Shown piece by piece: positions 51,986-59,726 of a DNA stretch of 64,000 nucleotides; within the stretch, counting starts at the first letter, position 1, and each line of letters opens with the position of its first letter. This stretch comes from Alterisphingorhabdus sp051668705. Lineage in GTDB: Bacteria; Pseudomonadota; Alphaproteobacteria; Sphingomonadales; Sphingomonadaceae. The notes under the pieces were generated by a model. It did not search any database. It saw only the letters and a list, made by a program, of their open reading frames with translations, and was not told the DNA's origin. Location of the stretch: contig NZ_CP196351.1 in NCBI RefSeq assembly GCF_051668705.1, positions 2,294,001 through 2,358,000 of the forward strand. Direction: 5' to 3'. Made by a program: the position numbers and the translations under genes.

Positions 51986-52231
51986 TTACCCGCCACTCAC
52001 CGGCGCTAGAAAGGCCAATATGTCATTATCTTTCAGCAGTTTATCTGGTAGGCAGATATTCTGGTTAACCGCAATACGGCTGCCCTTTTTGGCATATATT
52101 GCAGCAAAGGCAGCGTTTTCATTGGCCAATATTGTCGCCACGTCTTTAGCACTGATGCCATCGGCAAAGTCGCGTGGCCCCTCTGCCAGAACATCGCCAA
52201 ATGCACCAAAAAACAAAAGCTGTATCTGCAT
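51986..52231 (-). CDS. moaD: molybdopterin synthase sulfur carrier subunit
   Basis: 81 residues from the ATG at 52231 (MQIQLLFFGAFGDVL), a ubiquitin-like fold ending in the required C-terminal Gly-Gly (FLAPVSGG) that is adenylated and thiocarboxylated. Conserved VNQNICLPDKLLKDNDILAFL precedes it. A GTG 15 bases upstream would overlap moaA. It sits between moaA and moaE on the same transcript. Confidence 0.92.
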   Translation of the reverse strand: MQIQLLFFGAFGDVLAEGPRDFADGISAKDVATILANENAAFAAIYAKKGSRIAVNQNICLPDKLLKDNDILAFLAPVSGG

Positions 52232-52238
52232 GGAGCGA

Positions 52239-53291
52239 TCAACCACCGGTCGCTGACATTGTGCGCGTCACGGCGGCGCTGCCCTCTGCAATGGCTGTGA
52301 CAAAATCATGCGCTTGCGGTTTCTGGTGCATGGCGCTGGCCACCAAAGCGTCCAGAGCGCGTTCGCCATCACCGCCATTGGCCATATTGCGGCGCATCAC
52401 CTTGGCAAAATCGAAAAATACATCATGGCCCAGACAGGGATATAAACGCCCCGTTGCGGTGACGCGAACGCGGTTGCAACTGTCGCAGAAATTGCCCGTC
52501 ATCGGCGCGATAAAGCCAATGCGCCCGCCGGTCTGTTCAACATCAATATAGCGCGATGGCCCTGATGTGTTATGTTGTGAAGGGGTCAGGTGCCAATGCT
52601 TGGCCAAATCAGCCTCTACCTTGGCCAGTGACAGAAATTCCAAATCCTTACCATGCGCCATGGGCATGGACTCGATTAAGCTGATATCCATGTCTTTACC
52701 ATGCGCCCATTGCGTCATGGCGATAATATCGTTCAGGCTGGTATCGGCCATGGTGACCATATTGATTTTCACTTTCAGCCCGGCATTCAGCGCGGCATCA
52801 ATGCCTGCCAGAACCACATCCAGCCGCCCCAATCGCGTGATGGCGGCAAAGCGGTCTGCATCCAGTGTATCGAGTGATATATTGATCCGCTCCACACCCA
52901 ATCGCGCCAGATCATCTGCCTTGCGTGTCAATTGGGTGCCATTGCTGGTCATGGTGACCTCTTTCAGACCGCCCTGTCGCTTATAGCGCATCAGCCGGTC
53001 GATCAGCTCCAAACAATCACCGCGCACCAATGGCTCCCCGCCCGTGATGCGAATATGTTCAACGCCGCGTTTTACAAAAGCGCCAGCCAGCATGTCCATC
53101 TCGTCCAGCGTCAGCAATTCCTTGCGCGGCTTAAACTGCATATCACGCGGCATACAATAGGTACAGCGCAGATCACACCGGTCGGTAACCGATAAGCGCA
53201 AATAGCGGATATGACGGCCGAAACCATCAACCATGGCTGGGTTTTGAGGAGCAAATTGCGGTTTTGCGCTTGGGGGAAGGATGGTGTTCAT
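52239..53291 (-). CDS. moaA: GTP 3',8-cyclase (radical SAM)
   Basis: 350 residues from the ATG at 53291 (MNTILPPSAKPQF). The frame is open further upstream but that part lies inside the permease gene. The radical-SAM cluster motif is DRCDLRCTYCMP; the second cluster is CDSCNRVRVTATGRLYPCLG; GGEPLVRGDCLELI and ITGG are present; and the C terminus ends in the functional Gly-Gly (MSATGG). It rearranges GTP to start molybdenum cofactor synthesis. The start overlaps the permease stop (ATGA). Confidence 0.95.
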   Translation of the reverse strand: MNTILPPSAKPQFAPQNPAMVDGFGRHIRYLRLSVTDRCDLRCTYCMPRDMQFKPRKELLTLDEMDMLAGAFVKRGVEHIRITGGEPLVRGDCLELIDRLMRYKRQGGLKEVTMTSNGTQLTRKADDLARLGVERINISLDTLDADRFAAITRLGRLDVVLAGIDAALNAGLKVKINMVTMADTSLNDIIAMTQWAHGKDMDISLIESMPMAHGKDLEFLSLAKVEADLAKHWHLTPSQHNTSGPSRYIDVEQTGGRIGFIAPMTGNFCDSCNRVRVTATGRLYPCLGHDVFFDFAKVMRRNMANGGDGERALDALVASAMHQKPQAHDFVTAIAEGSAAVTRTMSATGG

Positions 53292-54058
53292 AACAATGTT
53301 ATCGCGCGCCAAAACAGCCGGAGCGACACCAAAATGATAAGCAATGCTGTACCGCGACGCAACCAGTTTAACGGCAGCCGCAAAGCACCCAGCCATGAGC
53401 CACATGCGCCGCCCAGCAATACAGCCAGCAATAACGGCCAATAGCTTAGCAGCGCTGCGCCATTATTACCGCTCAAATTTGTGAATTGCCCGGCCAAACC
53501 AGCAAGAGAGTTCAGCAATATGAACAGGCTGGCCGCACCCGCTATTGCCCGCGGCGACCCCCAATGGATGAGATATAATATCGGCGCCAGAAAGATGCCG
53601 CCGCCTATGCCCGTAACGCCGGCCAGAAAGCCAAGCCCGCCACCAATGGCAAGGTTTAAGAGGACGCGTTTTTTAGCGGGCCGATTGTCGATATTTTGAT
53701 GGTCTTGCGCATCTTTAGATTGGAGCAAAATGAGCAATCCCGCAATGCCCAGCGCCCCGGCTAACAGCGCGGTAAAGGCCAGCTCGCTAACCGGTAATTG
53801 CCCGCCAAACCAGGCAGCGGGAATTGATAACAGAAAGAGCGGCCATATCCGCCGCCAGTCAATTGCTCCGGCGCGGGCGAAACGCCATGTTCCGCCAGCC
53901 ACCACAATGATATTGCAGCATAATGAGATGATGGGCAGCAATTGGTAACCTGTGCCACTGATCGCCAGCAATGCCGTATAGGTAGAACCACCGCCAAAGC
54001 CGATAGCTGCATAGAGCAGCGCGGTTACGCCAAAAGCGGGGATGAGAAAGCTAGGCAT
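53288..54058 (-). CDS. TauE/SafE (TSUP) family permease
   Basis: 256 residues with about eight hydrophobic segments in two repeats. The characteristic GGGSTYTALLAISG near the N terminus and GFLAGVTGIGGGIFLAPIL in the second half are the TSUP repeat motifs. Members export sulfite, sulfoacetate or other organosulfur anions. Translational coupling to moaA raises the possibility of a link with a molybdenum-dependent sulfite-oxidising enzyme encoded elsewhere, but no such gene is in the window. Confidence 0.88.
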   Translation of the reverse strand: MPSFLIPAFGVTALLYAAIGFGGGSTYTALLAISGTGYQLLPIISLCCNIIVVAGGTWRFARAGAIDWRRIWPLFLLSIPAAWFGGQLPVSELAFTALLAGALGIAGLLILLQSKDAQDHQNIDNRPAKKRVLLNLAIGGGLGFLAGVTGIGGGIFLAPILYLIHWGSPRAIAGAASLFILLNSLAGLAGQFTNLSGNNGAALLSYWPLLLAVLLGGACGSWLGALRLPLNWLRRGTALLIILVSLRLFWRAITLL

Positions 54059-54169
54059 TATAGCAAATTTTCTGCGCTAGACTTGCCTGAATTGCAACAA
54101 CCATGCGTGACGCATGCCGGTAAAAACGGCAATGTAGCGTAGCATGGCCGCAACCTTATTATACGCGGT

Positions 54170-54382
54170 TTATTTATAATGCTCCCGCCGATCACCAAAG
54201 TCGCGCACTCTTTTGCGCCAAGTGCGATAGCTGGACGGTTTAAGGGTTTCCCGCATCAAAACCTTCACATACTTTTCCGATATGCCAAATTCGCGTTCTA
54301 TATGCGCGAAACTGATATGGTCGCTCAGCGCCATTTCGATAATGGCGCTTTTATCAGCCTCTGACAGCGTTTCATCGGTCAT
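54170..54382 (-). CDS. TIGR03643/DUF2805-like small protein
   Basis: 70 residues from the ATG at 54382, preceded by ACAGG; an ATG four codons upstream is also possible. The helix-turn-helix-like SAIIEMALSDHISFAHIEREFGISEKYVKVLMRETLKPSSYRTWRKRV is a compact family of small proteins with this exact layout, conserved in many Gram-negative bacteria; function is not established, though a nucleic-acid role is plausible. It lies 23 bases downstream of tRNA-Leu on the same strand and may be co-transcribed with it. Confidence 0.8.
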   Translation of the reverse strand: MTDETLSEADKSAIIEMALSDHISFAHIEREFGISEKYVKVLMRETLKPSSYRTWRKRVRDFGDRREHYK

Positions 54383-54405
54383 AAACCTGTCCATTATGAA
54401 AAGGA

Positions 54406-54493
54406 TGGTGCGGACGGCGGGACTCGAACCCGCACACCCAGTGATGGATAGCAGATTTTAAGTCTGCTGCGTCTACCATTTCGCCACGTCCGC
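54406..54493 (-). tRNA. tRNA-Leu (anticodon UAA)
   Basis: On the minus strand the acceptor arm GCGGACG pairs with CGTCCGC. The anticodon stem GCAGA/TCTGC holds loop CTTAAAA (anticodon TAA). A variable arm longer than usual (class II) precedes the T arm GCGGG-TTCGAGT-CCCGC. The 3' CCA is encoded at 54408-54406. This class II form with TAA identifies the leucine acceptor reading UUA. Confidence 0.95.
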
Positions 54494-54634
54494 ACTGCTT
54501 ATATTGATCGCTCTGCTCTTAACAAACAGGCCATTCAACATCCATATCGGAATAGATTATACCGAATAGATTGTCATTGTATGAGATCAAGAAATTTATC
54601 AACCGATCCAGTTGAATAAGGAGGAAATATTTTC

Positions 54635-54916
54635 CTAGTCGTTATTCAAACGCTCACGCATTTCTTTGCCGGGCTTGAAATATGGCACCCGCTTTGACGG
54701 GACATCCACAGCTTCGCCAGTACGCGGGTTACGGCCTTTGCGCGACGCTCTTTCACGTGTGGAAAAGGCACCAAAGCCGCGTAACTCTACACGGCCATCT
54801 TCAGCCAATTGCTGGGTAATCTGGTTAAAAAAGAGATCGAGAATTTTTTCGACTTCTTCAATCTTCAGTTCAGGATTTTCATCAACAAGCTTCTTCAACA
54901 ATTCTGATCGAATCAC
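54635..54916 (-). CDS. ihfB: integration host factor subunit beta
   Basis: 93 residues from a GTG. The start IRSELLKKLVDENPELKIEEVEKILDLFFNQI, the beta-arm region ELRGFGAFSTRERASRKGRNPRTGE and the end VPYFKPGKEMRERL mark an IHF-beta member of the HU/IHF family, which bends DNA as a heterodimer with IHF-alpha. Location right after rpsA on the same strand is the common proteobacterial order. It is separated from rpsA by 194 bases with an own-leader hairpin, so it likely has its own promoter too. Confidence 0.95.
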   Translation of the reverse strand: MIRSELLKKLVDENPELKIEEVEKILDLFFNQITQQLAEDGRVELRGFGAFSTRERASRKGRNPRTGEAVDVPSKRVPYFKPGKEMRERLNND

Positions 54917-55060
54917 TTTTTAGGCCCCCACAGTAAAGTTGGAGAAAAGACGCCTGGCCAATTTTAAAAAGCCTGGAGCTTGTGCGTATCACAATATCAG
55001 AATTGTGGCAGAAAAATCGGCTTTTGACAATGCCTTGGAAATGATTTCGTTAGCGAATTA

Positions 55061-55097
55061 ATGGCCGAGAATAGGCTAAATGCATATTCTCGGCCAT
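55061..55097 (-). terminator. hairpin downstream of rpsA
   Basis: ATGGCCGAGAATA (55061-55073) and TATTCTCGGCCAT (55085-55097) form a perfect 13-bp stem with an 11-base loop, starting 14 bases after the rpsA stop. Flanking bases (TTAGCGAAT / ATTCGTTAA) extend the pairing imperfectly. There is no T tract on the minus strand, so this could be a terminator, an mRNA 3'-end stabiliser or part of the ihfB leader. Confidence 0.6.
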
Positions 55098-55110
55098 AAT
55101 ATTCGTTAAA

Positions 55111-56811
55111 TCAGTCTTTTTTCTTCAATGCTTCGCCGAGAATATCGCCGAGGCTGGCGCCCGAGTCGGACGAACCATATTGCTCAACAGCCTGCTTCTC
55201 TTCTGCAAGCTGATGCGCTTTGATAGAGAAGTTCGGTTTCTTCGAACGGTCAAAACCAACGACCATGGCATCGATTTTCTGGCCGTTTTGGAAACGGTCA
55301 GGACGCTGCTCATCACGGTCACGACCAAGATCAGAACGCTTAACAAATCCAGTTACGCCGTCATCACCAGCCTGAACTTCCAGACCGCTATCGGTAACCT
55401 GCAAAATGGTCACGGTAACAACCGCACCTTTGCGCAAGCTGCTTCCAGTTGCAGCTTCAGCAGAAGGCGCACCTTTTTCAAGTTGCTTCATACCCAGCGA
55501 AATACGCTCTTTCTCAACATCAACGTCAAGAACGATAGCTTTCACCTGCTCACCCTTGCGGTGCAGGTTAAGCGCGTCTTCGCCAGAAATGCCCCAAGCG
55601 ATATCTGACATGTGTACCATGCCGTCCACATCGCCTTCCAGCCCGATAAACAGACCGAATTCGGTTGCATTCTTAACTTCGCCCTCAACTGTTGTGCCAA
55701 CAGGATAGGTTTCAGCAAAGGCGTCCCAAGGATTGTTCTGCGCTTGTTTCAGACCCAGGGAGATACGGCGTTTCTCGCTATCAACCTCAAGAACAATAAC
55801 ATCAACTTCCTGACTGGTAGATACGATTTTGCCAGGATGAACATTCTTCTTGGTCCAGCTCATTTCAGAAACGTGGACCAGACCTTCAATGCCGGGTTCC
55901 AGCTCAACAAAGGCACCATATTCGGTGATGTTGGTTACTGCGCCAGAGAGTTTTGCGCCAATTGGATATTTGGCAACTGCGCCATCCCATGGATCGCTTT
56001 CCAGCTGCTTCATGCCCAAAGAAATACGCTGTGTATCTTGGTTGATGCGGATGATCTGAACTTTCAGTGTGTCACCAATGTTGATCACTTCATTAGGGTG
56101 ATTGATGCGCTTATAACTCATGTCGGTGACGTGAAGCAGACCATCAATGCCGCCCAGATCAACAAAGGCACCATAATCGGTGATGTTTTTAACAACGCCT
56201 TCAATAACCTGATTTTCGGTCAGGTTCTGGATCAGACCAGAACGCTGTTCCGCGCGTGTCTCTTCCAGAACGGCGCGGCGTGATACAACAATATTGCCAC
56301 GGCGACGGTCCATTTTCAAAATCTGGAAAGGCTGCGGAATATCCATCAGCGGCTGCACATCACGCACGGGGCGGATATCAACCTGGCTGCCAGGCAAAAA
56401 GGCTACGGCACCATCAAGATCAACAGTGAAGCCGCCTTTGACGCGGCCATAGATAACGCCTTCAACGCGCTTGCCTTCGCCGAACTCATCTTCAAGACGA
56501 TCCCAAGCAGCTTCGCGGCGTGCGCGATCGCGGGACAGCATGGCTTCGCCATCAGCATTTTCCACGCGGTCAACATAAACCTCTACTTCGTCACCGATTT
56601 TCAGATCGGCTTTCTGACCGGGCGCAGCGAACTCACGTAGAGCAACGCGGCCTTCGGATTTAAGACCCACATCGATGACGGCTTTGTCATTTTCGATGCC
56701 GGTTATGGTGCCTTTGACCACGCGACCTTCAAAGTCCTGATCTTCGCCACCTAGTGATTCGTTAAGCATTGCCGCGAAATCATCGCGGGTTGGATTTGCC
56801 GATGAGGCCAT
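55111..56811 (-). CDS. rpsA: 30S ribosomal protein S1
   Basis: 566 residues with six S1 RNA-binding repeats. The first two (about 22-190) are divergent and carry the ribosome-binding role (VKGTITGIENDKAVIDVG; VEGVIYGRVKGGFTVDL); repeats 3-6 show the canonical GAFVDLGGIDGLLHVTDMSY, GAFVELEPGIEGLVHVSEMSW, GLFIGLEGDVDGMVHMSDIAW and TGFVKRSDL. A Ser-rich acidic C terminus follows (GSSDSGASLGDILGEALKKKD). It unwinds mRNA and helps initiation. Position between cmk and ihfB is standard; its 211-base leader holds a hairpin at 56961. Confidence 0.98.
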   Translation of the reverse strand: MASSANPTRDDFAAMLNESLGGEDQDFEGRVVKGTITGIENDKAVIDVGLKSEGRVALREFAAPGQKADLKIGDEVEVYVDRVENADGEAMLSRDRARREAAWDRLEDEFGEGKRVEGVIYGRVKGGFTVDLDGAVAFLPGSQVDIRPVRDVQPLMDIPQPFQILKMDRRRGNIVVSRRAVLEETRAEQRSGLIQNLTENQVIEGVVKNITDYGAFVDLGGIDGLLHVTDMSYKRINHPNEVINIGDTLKVQIIRINQDTQRISLGMKQLESDPWDGAVAKYPIGAKLSGAVTNITEYGAFVELEPGIEGLVHVSEMSWTKKNVHPGKIVSTSQEVDVIVLEVDSEKRRISLGLKQAQNNPWDAFAETYPVGTTVEGEVKNATEFGLFIGLEGDVDGMVHMSDIAWGISGEDALNLHRKGEQVKAIVLDVDVEKERISLGMKQLEKGAPSAEAATGSSLRKGAVVTVTILQVTDSGLEVQAGDDGVTGFVKRSDLGRDRDEQRPDRFQNGQKIDAMVVGFDRSKKPNFSIKAHQLAEEKQAVEQYGSSDSGASLGDILGEALKKKD

Positions 56812-56960
56812 AAATGTTCCTTAGTATTGCTTTTTCCGGCCAAGCGGTTGGTTCCGCTGGTCTTGGCCCAAACTGCCGCCTTTACCTCATGTAAAGACAG
56901 CATTCTCAAGACGTTAGCATCAGAAACACAATAGACATACATAACCATCAAAACGCATCG

Positions 56961-56986
56961 AGGCGGTCCGTTTTGGCGGAACGCCT
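56961..56986 (-). promoter_or_regulatory. stem-loop in the cmk-rpsA gap
   Basis: AGGCGGTCCG (56961-56970) and CGGAACGCCT (56977-56986) pair with one mismatch around a 6-base loop, 37 bases past the cmk stop and 150 bases before rpsA. It could end cmk transcription or be part of the S1 leader, a known site of autoregulation in other bacteria. Confidence 0.45.
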
Positions 56987-57022
56987 TTGCGCAGATATTG
57001 ATCAGTTTGAATGGCTGGGCCG

Positions 57023-57649
57023 TTAGCGGCCTTCTATCCTGTCTCTGACAAGCATAATCGCCTGTCGAACGGCGGCGGCTATAGTCATTTCCGACGTATC
57101 TAGCAAGTCCGCATCTTGCGCGGGTTTTAGCGGCGCAGCAGCGCGGCCACTGTCACGCGCATCCCGCTTGATGATATCGGCCAGCATATTATCGAAACTT
57201 GGTTGCTCACCCTTCGCTTTCATTTCATTGAAACGGCGAGTGGCACGGGCCTCAGCAGAAGCGGTCACAAATAATTTGGCATTGGCTTCCGGCGCAATCA
57301 CAGTGCCAATATCCCGGCCATCGAGCACTGCGCCGCCTATTTGGTTCTTAAATGCTAATTGCCGCTCCAACAGCGCTTCACGAACCGCAGGATGCACTGA
57401 TACCCGGCTGGCCAACCCACCGGTCGTTTCACTGCGCAAATCAGGTAGATCAAGCAGTGCATCATCAAAGCCGCAAGCCGCCAGTGCATCGCTTTCCTTA
57501 TCCGGGTCGCCACATGCGCGCGCCACGGCATATCCAACAGCACGGTATAATAAGCCGGTATCCAGATAGGGCAGACCAAATTCCTGCGCCAAAGCCCGGG
57601 CGATAGTGCCCTTGCCCGAGGCGCTAGGCCCATCAACAGCGATGATCAT
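57023..57649 (-). CDS. cmk: (d)CMP kinase
   Basis: 208 residues. The P-loop IAVDGPSASGKGTIARALAQ opens the protein, followed by YLDTGLLYRAVG and GAVLDGRDIGTVIAPEANAKLFVTASAEARATRRF, the CMP-binding and lid regions. It phosphorylates CMP and dCMP using ATP. Its ATG overlaps the aroA stop (ATGA), giving the conserved aroA-cmk-rpsA arrangement. Confidence 0.97.
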   Translation of the reverse strand: MIIAVDGPSASGKGTIARALAQEFGLPYLDTGLLYRAVGYAVARACGDPDKESDALAACGFDDALLDLPDLRSETTGGLASRVSVHPAVREALLERQLAFKNQIGGAVLDGRDIGTVIAPEANAKLFVTASAEARATRRFNEMKAKGEQPSFDNMLADIIKRDARDSGRAAAPLKPAQDADLLDTSEMTIAAAVRQAIMLVRDRIEGR

Positions 57650-58992
57650 TGCGCTGCATCCATCAGCAATGTTTCAAACACAGGAAAGCTGGTCGCAATG
57701 GGGCGCACATCGTCAATTTCCACACCGGTCTTGCTCATACAGCCAGCTATGGCAAAGCTCATAGCGATACGGTGGTCCAGCGCGCTGGCAATCGTTGGTT
57801 TGGCCTGTGGTGCAAAAGATTCGCCATCGCGCCCTTCAATAATCAAACCGTCTGCGGTTTCCTCAATATTGACATCAAGCTGCTTCAGGCCCTGCGCCAT
57901 AATGCCCAATCGGTCAGACTCTTTCACCCGCAATTCCTCCAACCCACTGGTGCGTGTCGTTCCTTTGGCCAATGCTGCGGCGATAAAGAATATCGGGCAT
58001 TCATCAATCATCAGCGGCGCCAGTGCAGGATCAAGATCAATAGCGGACAGGTCCGAATGGCGCACATGCAGATCGGCAACAGGCTCTCCGCCAATTTTGC
58101 GCGGATTCTGTTCCACTATATCGCCGCCCATTGCCAGCAAAGCCGTGACAAGGCCGGTGCGTGTCGGGTTCATGCCGACATTATTGATGATCAGATCAGA
58201 GCCAGGGATAATCAGCGCCGCTACAATGAAGAACGCAGCGGAAGAAATATCGCCCGGCACAATAATATCTTGGGGAGTGAAATCCGCCTCACCGCGCAAT
58301 TGATGCACCAAGGCACCATCATCATCGCGCGCACTGTTCAACTCTGCACCAAAGCTGCGCAGCATGCGTTCACTATGGTCGCGTGTTGGCACTGGCTCGA
58401 TAACCGTTGTAACGCCCGGTGTATTGAGGCCAGCAAGCAAGACCGCTGACTTTACCTGTGCTGAGGCAACGGGCAATGTATAATTTATCGGCACAGCAGG
58501 GCAAAGGCCGCGCATCATGATCGGCAAGCGTTCATCACCGCCCTGTGACTGAAATTCTGCGCCCATTTGTGACAAGGGCCGGGTTACACGTCCCATTGGT
58601 CGGCCAGATAATGAAGCGTCGCCAATAAATGTTGCTGAGATATTATGGCTAGCGATCAGCCCCATAAGCAGCCGTGTTGATGTTCCGCTATTGCCCATAT
58701 CAAGCGCGCCAGCGGGTTGAAGCAGCCCGCCAATGCCAACCCCATTGACCAACCAGTCGCCAGTCTCCGAATCATGGGCAATATCAGCGCCCATCGCCCG
58801 CATTGCACCGATTGTGGCCAAAACATCCTCACCCTCCAACAGTCCAGAGATTCGACTCTGTCCTATGGCCAGTGCAGAAAACATGATTGAACGGTGAGAA
58901 ATCGACTTGTCGCCAGGCACGGTAATCGTACCTTTTAGCGCGGTTGAACGGCCAAAACTCCGTGGTTCAGCAGGGGTATTAGGCGATGACAT
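57646..58992 (-). CDS. aroA: 3-phosphoshikimate 1-carboxyvinyltransferase (EPSP synthase)
   Basis: 448 residues from the ATG at 58992, with GGAA five bases upstream; a TTG 18 bases further upstream extends the frame. Signature blocks are VPGDKSISHRSIMFSALAIG, LDMGNSGTSTRLLMGLIA with the substrate-binding Ser/Thr, ASLSGRPMGRVTRPLSQMGA, and TSGLEELRVKESDRL near residue 345. It joins shikimate 3-phosphate and phosphoenolpyruvate in aromatic amino acid synthesis. The block (about 80-90) reads LDMGNSGTSTR rather than the more usual LGNAGTAxR, resembling class II (Agrobacterium CP4-like) enzymes. Confidence 0.96.
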   Translation of the reverse strand: MSSPNTPAEPRSFGRSTALKGTITVPGDKSISHRSIMFSALAIGQSRISGLLEGEDVLATIGAMRAMGADIAHDSETGDWLVNGVGIGGLLQPAGALDMGNSGTSTRLLMGLIASHNISATFIGDASLSGRPMGRVTRPLSQMGAEFQSQGGDERLPIMMRGLCPAVPINYTLPVASAQVKSAVLLAGLNTPGVTTVIEPVPTRDHSERMLRSFGAELNSARDDDGALVHQLRGEADFTPQDIIVPGDISSAAFFIVAALIIPGSDLIINNVGMNPTRTGLVTALLAMGGDIVEQNPRKIGGEPVADLHVRHSDLSAIDLDPALAPLMIDECPIFFIAAALAKGTTRTSGLEELRVKESDRLGIMAQGLKQLDVNIEETADGLIIEGRDGESFAPQAKPTIASALDHRIAMSFAIAGCMSKTGVEIDDVRPIATSFPVFETLLMDAAQ

Positions 58993-59201
58993 GCGGTTCC
59001 AGACTGACAATGTTATTGAACGTGATAATCATTGGGCTTTTGACAGCGCGGCAAAGCTATGGCAAGGCGCAGCCCACTTTACGGGTCAGTAAAGATGTTT
59101 ACTTTGAAAAATCACTGGTCTGAACCCTTTAAATTCCAATTTTATTGTGCATATGGTCGAACAAAGAAAATCGGCCGAGACATGAACAAAAAGGCAAGAA
59201 A

Positions 59202-59516
59202 ATGGTAAAACCTGAATGGGGCACAAAGCAAAGCTGCCCAAAATGTGGCACCCGCTTTTACGATCTGGGCAATGATGACCCTGCAACATGCATTGAATGT
59301 GGCAATGAATGGCATCCGGAGCCTGTGCTGAAATCAAAACAGCCTCTGCCATTTGAAGAAGCTGATGGCAAAAAAGAAAATGATGCCGATTTGGCGGATG
59401 ATGAAGATCTGGACGTTGATGAGAGCGAAAACACCGCTGATGGCGATGTCGACCTTGGCGGCGATGAAGATCTGGGCGTCAAAAAAGCCGATGACGAGCG
59501 CGAAGACGATACTTAA
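59202..59516 (+). CDS. TIGR02300 family protein (FYDLN acid domain)
   Basis: 104 residues from the ATG at 59202, which has AAGG upstream; the frame opens 57 bases earlier. The first half is a zinc ribbon, CPKCGTRFYDLGNDDPATCIECG, and the rest is highly acidic with near-repeats of DxDEDLxV and of AD. This architecture is specific to Alphaproteobacteria; its job is unknown. It diverges from aroA and is followed by a good terminator. Confidence 0.9.
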   Translation: MVKPEWGTKQSCPKCGTRFYDLGNDDPATCIECGNEWHPEPVLKSKQPLPFEEADGKKENDADLADDEDLDVDESENTADGDVDLGGDEDLGVKKADDEREDDT

Positions 59517-59526
59517 GCCATCAATC

Positions 59527-59557
59527 GGGTGATGGCATAGCTATCACCCAAATTTTT
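59527..59557 (+). terminator. rho-independent terminator after the FYDLN gene
   Basis: GGGTGATGGC/GCTATCACCC form a 10-bp stem with one G-U pair and a 3-base loop, beginning 11 bases after the stop. AAATTTTT follows, giving a T tract of five. Confidence 0.82.
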
Positions 59558-59630
59558 GCTTGATGCGATGAAGCCGCTCGACTAATGAGCGTGCTGCACA
59601 ATCTGCTTCCCACAGCAGATTTTGGTATAT

Positions 59631-59706
59631 GGGGCCTTAGCTCAGCTGGGAGAGCGCTTCGCTGGCAGCGAAGAGGTCAGCGGTTCGATCCCGCTAGGCT
59701 CCACCA
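59631..59706 (+). tRNA. tRNA-Ala (anticodon GGC)
   Basis: Acceptor GGGGCCT pairs with AGGCTCC, with one G-U pair. The D arm is GCTC...GAGC, the anticodon stem CTTCG/CGAAG encloses CTGGCAG (anticodon GGC, reading GCC), and the T arm is AGCGG-TTCGATC-CCGCT. The CCA end is encoded at 59704-59706. Confidence 0.97.
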
Positions 59707-59726
59707 TTTTTATAAATTCCCAATAA

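Noticed and set aside
54549..54576. Short direct repeat GAATAGATT near ihfB
   Set aside because: Only nine bases repeated twice in an AT-rich gap; could easily be chance and has no symmetry.
55612..56283. 223-codon forward frame inside rpsA
   Set aside because: Antisense to S1 repeats; the repeated character of the frame simply mirrors the S1 domains.
57649..58449. 266-codon forward frame opposite aroA
   Set aside because: It is antisense to the well-conserved EPSP synthase and has no recognisable motif or ribosome site.
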